A stretch of DNA of 64,000 nucleotides. Source: Sphingorhabdus sp. (GTDB taxonomy: Bacteria > Pseudomonadota > Alphaproteobacteria > Sphingomonadales > Sphingomonadaceae). The DNA is taken from positions 1 to 64,000 of the forward strand of contig JANQNO010000005.1 of assembly GCA_028279555.1 (NCBI GenBank). The letters run 5' to 3'. Positions within the stretch are counted from its first letter, which is position 1, and each line of letters begins with the position of its first letter. Shown piece after piece: positions 58,429 through 64,000 of the stretch. Below the pieces are notes generated by a model. The model searched no databases and was not told the origin of the DNA. It was given only the letters and a program-made list of their open reading frames with translations. A program made the translations under genes and the position numbers.

Positions 58429-60282
58429 TCAAAAAGCTTGCAATTCGATTTCCGGTCCAATCAAAGATTGCCAATTCTTGACTAGTGGTAAACAGGTTAT
58501 GTGATAAATCAACCAGCAGGCATAGATGACATCTGGACTGTAGCACTGCCCATCCGTCATTTTACCATGAGCCGCTTGGTGACGCAAAGCAGGGCCGGGC
58601 CGATAGTTGAAAAGCAAATCGATCTCGTGGACGAGATTCTCACCAAAAACCTTCTCCATGTCCTCACGCATATGATCAATCAGCGAGCTCAAGGAGCGAT
58701 CATCCTGAGTGAGGTCGGACATCATCTTCGTACTATCGGTGTTGGCATTCTTGAGAACGTAGCGAATCGCATTCTCAAGCTGGGGAATTAGGAGATTGGC
58801 TGCCGAAACAAAATCACCCTGCCAGAGCCGTGCAAAGCCTAGCGAGAAGGTATGGTGATATCCGTTTTGCACAAACGGGCTATTGTGGACGATTGGCAAG
58901 AAGTAGCGCTGCTCAATTGGGAAATTCGTCATGACAGTTTGTCGAGCGGGTTCGATCAGGCCAGCGACAACATGACGGCGATGTATCTCGAGAGGCATAA
59001 TCGATTGGGCTTTGTACCAATCTGCCTTGCCCTCCTCGCTATCGGATTTCGCGTTGGTATGCGCATATACCTTACCATCACGGTCAGCATAGCTAGCCGC
59101 AAACAAAGAACTCACCACAGAATTCTCGGACGACTCATCAATAAATTTCTCAAGCTCGACTTTGGACTGGGGCGAATTCAAAAACGCAAACCGCAATAGA
59201 ATGTCTGACAAGGTGAGAGACTCAAAAACTTTGATCGTACCTGTCGCCAACTCCGATACATCGAGTTTGAGCGGAATAGCTCCGAAATCATCAAGAGAGG
59301 CATCTTCCAGATCACGGAGTTCTTTGCGAAGTTCGGCGATCCGCTCCTTGTTCCCGCCAAACTGCCGAAGCTTGTCAATCGCCATACGAACCCAATGCGC
59401 CTCGGCCGACGCCTGACCGACCTGATCGCGCATCTTCAAATCCTGATTGACGATCTCAAGCTGTGCGCGCTTTTGATTATCAGTGTCATCTATGATGCCA
59501 TATCCGCGCGCCGCAAGCTCCCAAACGCCTTGGATGGCCATCGGATAGTCTTGCCCTTCCGTGCTGCTGACAATTTTTTCAGCACCAGCCAAAACATTTT
59601 CCCATTCGAATTTCTTATAGGCGAGGCCGATCTCGGCAACCTTGATGAATGCAACATATGAACGCGCCTTGATGCAGGCCTCGAAAAGATCAGAGAGAAC
59701 TTTTACTAAATCCTCCGGAAGCGCGCTGGTCTTGTAGACCCGGGCCGTTATATGCATCATCCGCTGCGCCAGATCGGCTAGATCAAGCAAATGCGCGCCA
59801 TCACCGTGAGTGCGATGCAATTCGCCAGCTAGTCGTCTTTGAATCGTCTCAGCATAGGCCATCGCGGCAAGCTTGCCTGTGTCGCCGCGCTTTCGATCAT
59901 TATACCAAGCAATGTCAGCGAGACGTGCTCTCAGGACAGGATGCTCTATCTCATCTGCGAATTCAGCAAGGATGGCATTTTGCTCACCGCGAAAGTCGCT
60001 GGCGGTGCAGGTTCGTCCTTCTGGAGACTGCCACATTGGGCCAAAGGGCTCTGCCCGATCATCGACTTTGAGGTGAATATAGAGAAGATCGTGCAAAAAG
60101 CCGAGCACCTTGCTCCGTTTCTCATCACTATTCTCGTCAGCTTCTGTTTGTGCTTCTCGCAAAGGCTTCGTAAGTGAGAAAATATCGCTTCCTCGATTCC
60201 CCGCGAGAAGCGCATTGATACCTGCATCCCGCAATATCTCGAGCGAGATGATCTCTATCGAAGTCTCTTTTTTTCCGCTCAT
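58429..60282 (-). CDS. DUF4209 domain protein, accessory gene
   Basis: A 617-residue cytosolic protein. The C-terminal third matches DUF4209: HHTFSLGFARLWQGDFVSAANLLIPQLENAIRYVLKNA, and DLLFNYRPGPALRHQAAHGKM with the conserved LRHxxAHG motif. The N-terminal ~400 residues are helical, with an HEPN-like feel but no motif I can fix. It is markedly AT-rich relative to the chromosome, and its ATG at 60282 lacks a good ribosome site. DUF4209 genes are often scattered in accessory regions, sometimes beside defence genes, but no partner is evident here. Function unknown. Confidence 0.8.
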   Translation of the reverse strand: MSGKKETSIEIISLEILRDAGINALLAGNRGSDIFSLTKPLREAQTEADENSDEKRSKVLGFLHDLLYIHLKVDDRAEPFGPMWQSPEGRTCTASDFRGEQNAILAEFADEIEHPVLRARLADIAWYNDRKRGDTGKLAAMAYAETIQRRLAGELHRTHGDGAHLLDLADLAQRMMHITARVYKTSALPEDLVKVLSDLFEACIKARSYVAFIKVAEIGLAYKKFEWENVLAGAEKIVSSTEGQDYPMAIQGVWELAARGYGIIDDTDNQKRAQLEIVNQDLKMRDQVGQASAEAHWVRMAIDKLRQFGGNKERIAELRKELRDLEDASLDDFGAIPLKLDVSELATGTIKVFESLTLSDILLRFAFLNSPQSKVELEKFIDESSENSVVSSLFAASYADRDGKVYAHTNAKSDSEEGKADWYKAQSIMPLEIHRRHVVAGLIEPARQTVMTNFPIEQRYFLPIVHNSPFVQNGYHHTFSLGFARLWQGDFVSAANLLIPQLENAIRYVLKNANTDSTKMMSDLTQDDRSLSSLIDHMREDMEKVFGENLVHEIDLLFNYRPGPALRHQAAHGKMTDGQCYSPDVIYACWLIYHITCLPLVKNWQSLIGPEIELQAF

Positions 60283-60389
60283 TGACAAAATATGGGATTT
60301 ATGGAGCCCATAACAAGAATTACAAAACCTCTTTCCTACACCTATCCAAATAGGTTATTCGCGAATCATGAGTGTAACCATGAAAGCGA

Positions 60390-60623
60390 ATGCCGATGTC
60401 CGAACCTTCTTCCGCCCCGCAGCATGATCCCGCCGGATGGCCGCCCGGGGAGGGCTGGCCGGAGCAGCCCGCGGCGCGGCGGATCGCGCTATTGCTCGAA
60501 ATGGCGAGCGATCTGAATACGCGGCTCGGCTGGGTGATCGAGCAGCTTTACCTCGCCGGCGTCGATGCGGAAGAATATCTGATCGCGCAGATGGCGGCGG
60601 AAGAGGATGGGGAGGGGGCGTGA
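60390..60623 (+). CDS. Small hypothetical protein (77 residues), possible phage/GTA-linked orphan
   Basis: A 77-residue protein: disordered Pro/Ser/Gly-rich N-terminus (MPMSEPSSAPQHDPAGWPPGEGWPEQPAARR) and a helical core (IALLLEMASDLNTRLGWVIEQLYLAGVDAEEYLIAQMAAEEDGEGA). Two candidate ATGs (60390, 60396) follow GAAAGCGA. I recall similar short genes next to the HTH gene that follows, as part of phage/GTA-like packaging modules in sphingomonads, but cannot verify that. Low complexity start makes coding less certain. Confidence 0.55.
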   Translation: MPMSEPSSAPQHDPAGWPPGEGWPEQPAARRIALLLEMASDLNTRLGWVIEQLYLAGVDAEEYLIAQMAAEEDGEGA

Positions 60624-60656
60624 TGGTTCTGTTTGTTGCAGCCAATTGTCCCTTCA

Positions 60657-60762
60657 CCGTAGCACTGAGCCTGTCGAAGTGCGCTTTTCGGCTGTGCGCC
60701 ATTCTGACAAACGTCCTTCGACAATCGCGGATGCTGCGCATCCCCGGCTCAGGACTAACGGT
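60657..60762. repeat. Diverged GTGCTGAGC-type palindromic repeat
   Basis: CCGTAGCACTGAGCCTGTCGAAGTGC on the left (60657-60682) and CCTTCGACAATCGCGG...CCGGCTCAGGACTAACGG on the right (60715-60761) form the inverted arms of the repeat also present at 45937-46008. Confidence 0.75.
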
Positions 60763-60782
60763 TTGAAGATGAGACGGTTCAC

Positions 60783-61379
60783 ATGACCCGCGCCCGAAAA
60801 GACAAACAGGTGCCGGGCAAGACCAATCTCCCCCAAACGAACGAGCTCATGCCCGGCCTTCGCCCCAGGCATGATGGCTGGACGCGGGAGAGGACGCGCA
60901 TCTTCCTCGCCACGCTGGGCCAGACGGGCTGTGTGCGCGATGCCTGCCGCGTGGCCGGTTGTTCCAGCACCGGAGCCTACCGGATGCAGAAGCGCTTCCC
61001 GCTTTTTGCCGCCGAGTGGGACAGGGCGCTGGCGAGAGCGCATCGCGGGTTGCAGGCGATTGCGTGGCAGCGCGCGGTGGAGGGCAAGGAGACGATCATC
61101 ATAAGGAAGGGCGAGGAGGTGGAGCGGCGCATCTCGCCCGACAGCTCGATCCTCGCGCTGCTCCTCAAACAGGGGAAGATGGAAGGCGGCCTGGCCGAGA
61201 TTGCCGATCCCGACAAGGTGATCACGCTGGCGGAATGGCGCGCGGGCTGGCGCTTTACCGAGGAGGGGGAGAAATACAACCCGGAGGATAACCGCGTCTA
61301 TCTGGCCGAGAAGCTGAGCGAGAAGATCCACAAGATCAGGCTCAATCTGGAGCAGCATCATGGCGGGCAATTTCCCTAG
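60783..61379 (+). CDS. HTH protein resembling phage terminase small subunits
   Basis: A 198-residue protein with a homeodomain-like HTH at about 35-75 (RERTRIFLATLGQTGCVRDACRVAGCSSTGAYRMQKRFPLFAAEWDRAL), as in terminase small subunits, then KGEEVERRISPDSSILALLLKQGKMEG in the middle and a basic/acidic tail. It is typical of the DNA-binding subunit of packaging motors, but no large terminase, portal or capsid gene follows: the next gene is an exported DUF11-like protein. Probably an orphan remnant of a prophage or gene-transfer-agent cluster, or a co-opted DNA-binding protein. Confidence 0.7.
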   Translation: MTRARKDKQVPGKTNLPQTNELMPGLRPRHDGWTRERTRIFLATLGQTGCVRDACRVAGCSSTGAYRMQKRFPLFAAEWDRALARAHRGLQAIAWQRAVEGKETIIIRKGEEVERRISPDSSILALLLKQGKMEGGLAEIADPDKVITLAEWRAGWRFTEEGEKYNPEDNRVYLAEKLSEKIHKIRLNLEQHHGGQFP

Positions 61380-61423
61380 ACTGCGCTGCATTCAGCGCTG
61401 GCGGCCTGAATGATCTGAACCTC

Positions 61424-61497
61424 GTCATTCCCGTGAAAACGGGAATCCAGGGACTTTTGCGCTGCTCTTGCTGGATTCCCGCCTACGCGGGAATGAC
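61424..61497. repeat. GTCATTCCCG...CGGGAATGAC double palindromic repeat
   Basis: GTCATTCCCG-TGAAAA-CGGGAATCCAG followed by CTGGATTCCCG-CCTACG-CGGGAATGAC: the two half-elements are inverted copies around an 18-bp centre (ending GCTCTTG). Located between the HTH gene and the exported protein gene. Confidence 0.85.
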
Positions 61498-61523
61498 GCG
61501 AATAGTCGGTGATTTGGCCCCTC

Positions 61524-61538
61524 TTTACCCGCTGTTAA
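61524..61538 (+). promoter_or_regulatory. Possible CtrA-like half-site pair upstream of the 61603 gene
   Basis: TTTA-N7-TTAA, one mismatch from the alphaproteobacterial cell-cycle regulator CtrA consensus TTAA-N7-TTAA, 65 bp before the ATG. Chance occurrence is likely. Confidence 0.2.
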
Positions 61539-61602
61539 CCATTTCCTGCGCAAATGCTTACCGTAATCCTAACAGACGGGCCGCGCGCCCAAAGGGTAGA
61601 GA

Positions 61603-62205
61603 ATGATGAAGACGCAGATTTTATCGCTGAAGACGGCTTATGCGGCGGCCTTGATCGCAGCCGCTGCCTCTGGTTCCATACTTGCAGCAGCGACCACGGC
61701 CAAGGCGGCGGTGCCTGCTATCGCGGCGACCAGCAGCGGCGTGACGCTGAAAAGCAAGGCGATGATCGAACGCATCGAAACCGCGCCCGACGGCAGCGAG
61801 CGCACCATCCTCAAAAGCCCCGGCGACGTGATCGTCACCCCCGGCGACCGCGTGGTCTTCACGCTCTCCTACGTCAATGGCGGCAACGAGGCGGCGAGCG
61901 GCTTTCGCGCGACCAACCCGATGCCCGGCCCCATCCAGTTCGTCGAAGTGGCGGAGGAATGGGCGCTGGTCTCTGTCGATGGCGGCAAGAACTTCGGCAG
62001 GCTCACCGAGCTGACCGTGACCGAGCGTGAGGAGGTGGACGCGGTCTATGATGATGAAACCGGCGCGAAGCTGAGCGATGCGAGTGTCCGCGTGGAAACC
62101 CGCGCCGCAACGCCGGCCGATGTCACCCATGTCCGCTGGGCCTTTGCCCGGCCGATTGCGCCCGGCGAGAAGGGTAGCGTCTCCTACCGCGGCGTGGTCA
62201 AGTAA
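61603..62205 (+). CDS. Exported DUF11-like repeat-domain protein
   Basis: A 200-residue protein with a signal sequence (YAAALIAAAASGSILAAATTAKA) and a beta-rich domain of the DUF11/conserved-repeat type: VTLKSKAMIERIETAPDGSERTILKSPGDVIVTPGDRVVFTLSYVNGGNEAASGFRATNPMPGPIQFVEV. Such domains sit in surface or periplasmic proteins. Two in-frame ATGs (61603, 61606) follow AAAGGGTAGAG. Convergent with the TonB receptor (34 bp gap). Confidence 0.8.
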   Translation: MMKTQILSLKTAYAAALIAAAASGSILAAATTAKAAVPAIAATSSGVTLKSKAMIERIETAPDGSERTILKSPGDVIVTPGDRVVFTLSYVNGGNEAASGFRATNPMPGPIQFVEVAEEWALVSVDGGKNFGRLTELTVTEREEVDAVYDDETGAKLSDASVRVETRAATPADVTHVRWAFARPIAPGEKGSVSYRGVVK

Positions 62206-62238
62206 GCGCCGAGCCGCGACAGTTTAGCGCGCCTTGCC

Positions 62239-64000
62239 CTAGAAATCGAAATCGAGCCGGAGCGCGTAGGTGCGCTCTGCGCCAATACGAGAAAATTCGT
62301 CGCCAGCCGAGGCGACACTGAGCGAGGTGAAATACTGCTCGTCGAACAGGTTGCGGACATAGGCGGTCAGGCTCACGCCCTCGACTATTTCATAGCCCAA
62401 ACGCACATTGACGAGAATCCGGTCACCGAAATAATTCTGGTCGAAATTGCTGTTGGTCTGAAAGACCTTCGACTGATAGTTGGCGTCGATCCCGCCGAAC
62501 AGGCCGAAGTCGCTGTTGTAGGCGATACCTGCATTGGCTGACCAGCGCGGCGCGAAGGGAAAGCGGTTGCCGGCGAAATTAGCTTGGTTGCCTTCGCTTT
62601 CGGGCTGGTTCGGATCGAAATTGCCATTTGGAAAATCGTCGAACTCGGTGAAGGAATAGCCAAGGCCACCATAGATTTCGAGCTGCGGTGTCACATCGAA
62701 GCTGATGTCGGTTTCGAAGCCGTAGAGCGTCGACTGACCGGCATTTTGCGTCTGACCAAATGTCGGGAACTGCGGTGAGGGAATGAACACCTGCTGATCG
62801 GTCCAGTCCGAATAGAAGATGTTGGCATTCCATTTGAGACGACCATCGAGCCATTCGCTACGCATCGCCAGCTCATAGTTCCACAGATATTCGGGATCAT
62901 ATTCGTTCAGGCTGCCATCGACCACGAAAATCTCCGACCCGCCGGCGCGATAGGCGCGCTGGACGACAAAAGAGACGTTGAAGTCATCATTGGGCGACCA
63001 GCGGACACCACCCTTAGGCAGCCATGCATTAAACTCTGCATCGGTGGTCTGCACATCGGTTGTGAGCAGCGCGTTCAGGAAGGCGAATTGCGGCGGGATG
63101 ACGCCTGCGACCAGGAAGGTATCACTGGTGGCTACCTGGCTGGTTTCTTCATTGTCGTAACGAAGCCCAAACAGCAGGTCGATGGTGTCGGTCAGTGCAA
63201 ACTCGCCATCGGTGAAGAAGGCGTAGTTTGTGTTTTCCCCGTCGGTCGAAGAGTTACGGCCGATCAAAAGGCCGGGCAGGGGGATGCCCAAAATCGAGCC
63301 GGGCACCGAAAAACTATCCGTGAAATTGTCAGCATTGCTGAAATAATAGAAGCCGAGCACACCTTTGAAGCGGTCGCTGTCATATTTCAGGCGGAGTTCC
63401 TGCGAAAAGACCTCGTCGCTCCCGATCCGGTCAAGCGATGAAACCGGCGTGGGGGTGGAATCGAAATCTTCCTGCCGGACATAGTCGGTATACTGGTAGG
63501 TGCTAATCGACTGCAGATCGAGATTGTCGGTTAGGCCGACATTGACATTGATCGACTGGATGAAGGTGTCCGTACCCTCCAGCCCGGGGAAATCGTATGC
63601 TACTTCGCGGGCAACCGCGCCTGCGTCATAGCTGCCATCGGCCTGCCGACCAGACACTGGATTTACAGCATCCTCTCCGGCAAAATTCTCCGTGTAGGAC
63701 GATGTCGTAATGATTTTTACATTATCTACCGGTTCCATAAGCAGCTTGAGACGGATGGTCTTCAGTTCCGTCGCGTCGGCTTCTTCATTCAGGAATGTGT
63801 TGAAGATAAAGCCGTCACTTTCGCGGTAGTTGGCGGCCAGGCGGAAGGCAAAGCTGTCATCGACGATCGGTCCTCCAACAGCCGCAGCAATTTGCCGCTG
63901 GCCATTATTGCCGATTTCGCCGCGCGCTCGAAAATCCCATTGATAGGTCGGGTCCTGTGTGCGGACATAGATCGCGCCAGCCAGAGCATTGCGGCCGAAA
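62239..64000 (-). CDS. TonB-dependent outer membrane receptor (5' end cut by window edge)
   Basis: The frame is open from the right edge (first complete codon at 63999) to the stop at 62239, so the signal peptide and most of the plug are outside. At the edge the plug is recognised by FGRNALAGAIYVRTQDPTYQW and GGPIVDDSFAFRLAANYRESDGF. The rest is beta-barrel: alternating aromatic strands (EVFSQELRLKYDSDRFKGVLGFYYFSNAD; PKGGVRWSPNDDFNVSFVVQRAYRAGGSE) and a C-terminal RTYALRLDFDF ending in Phe, as for BamA-assembled barrels. Substrate unknown; sphingomonads have many such receptors. Confidence 0.92.
   Translation of the reverse strand, partial: FGRNALAGAIYVRTQDPTYQWDFRARGEIGNNGQRQIAAAVGGPIVDDSFAFRLAANYRESDGFIFNTFLNEEADATELKTIRLKLLMEPVDNVKIITTSSYTENFAGEDAVNPVSGRQADGSYDAGAVAREVAYDFPGLEGTDTFIQSINVNVGLTDNLDLQSISTYQYTDYVRQEDFDSTPTPVSSLDRIGSDEVFSQELRLKYDSDRFKGVLGFYYFSNADNFTDSFSVPGSILGIPLPGLLIGRNSSTDGENTNYAFFTDGEFALTDTIDLLFGLRYDNEETSQVATSDTFLVAGVIPPQFAFLNALLTTDVQTTDAEFNAWLPKGGVRWSPNDDFNVSFVVQRAYRAGGSEIFVVDGSLNEYDPEYLWNYELAMRSEWLDGRLKWNANIFYSDWTDQQVFIPSPQFPTFGQTQNAGQSTLYGFETDISFDVTPQLEIYGGLGYSFTEFDDFPNGNFDPNQPESEGNQANFAGNRFPFAPRWSANAGIAYNSDFGLFGGIDANYQSKVFQTNSNFDQNYFGDRILVNVRLGYEIVEGVSLTAYVRNLFDEQYFTSLSVASAGDEFSRIGAERTYALRLDFDF

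Overview
The window is about 57% GC by eye and looks like the chromosome of a sphingomonad (Alphaproteobacteria, Sphingomonadales; Sphingorhabdus/Parasphingorhabdus/Sphingopyxis-like). The evidence is the petABC cytochrome bc1 operon, a RibB fused to an N-terminal helix-turn-helix, class II DAHP synthase, DUF2891, DUF2855 and TIGR03084 proteins, a TonB-dependent receptor, and the characteristic inverted intergenic repeats. No sequence search was possible, so the genus is an inference. Most of the window is ordinary chromosomal housekeeping. Accessory signals sit mainly at 53.2-53.9 kb and 56.6-61.5 kb.

Region by region: 0-9.7 kb holds envelope and exported proteins (DUF2853, a RidA-like protein, a DUF885 metallopeptidase-like lipoprotein, an alanine/sodium symporter, an alpha/beta hydrolase, an M48 protease). 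A minus-strand operon trmL-hemF-lipB-lipoprotein-OYE (12.0 down to 8.4 kb) is divergent from petABC (12.2-15.1 kb), which is followed by tRNA-Gly(TCC), an EF-hand protein and a response regulator/histidine kinase pair. 18.2-24.2 kb has a degenerate sigma54-activator-like protein, a SleB-type hydrolase, DUF2891, class II DAHP synthase and a 57-residue membrane protein. 24.2-28.5 kb is a sensory operon (response regulator, LysM-FecR exported protein, CHASE2 histidine kinase), then tRNA-Gln(TTG), ilvE, marR-hisE-HIT, a sodium-dependent transporter, a Bcr/CflA pump and dinB.

35.2-42.2 kb looks like a catabolic locus: a TetR regulator, a class II aldolase and, divergent from it, two nitronate-monooxygenase-like flavoproteins followed by an aminoglycoside-phosphotransferase-fold kinase translationally coupled to an acyl-CoA dehydrogenase. 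That kinase/dehydrogenase pair has the composition of known 4-hydroxyacyl-CoA catabolic pairs. A perfect 18-bp palindrome lies in the divergent promoter. 42.2-45.9 kb is a riboflavin locus (HTH-RibB-RibA-like, an EamA transporter, RibH) divergent from DUF2855, with alternating ATGTGATA/TATCACAT half-sites between them. 46.1-51.5 kb carries a methylcrotonyl-CoA-carboxylase-type pair (beta and alpha subunits around an NTF2-like gene), MaoC and a CitE-like lyase. 51.5-56.6 kb has DUF389, an AT-rich OGG1-like DNA glycosylase gene and aconitase A.

56.6-61.6 kb is the accessory part. It contains stacked degenerate palindromic repeats, one interrupted by a 34-bp palindromic insertion with CAAG at both junctions; a small membrane protein; a 113-bp element with long terminal inverted repeats that could fold as a multi-branch RNA; an AT-rich DUF4209 gene; and two short phage/GTA-like orphan genes. 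The window ends in a TonB-dependent receptor cut by the right edge. The least explained observations are the 58.2-kb inverted-repeat element, the operator-like array in front of the HTH-RibB gene, the CHASE2/LysM-FecR/response-regulator operon, and the histone-tail-like extension on the Rieske protein.
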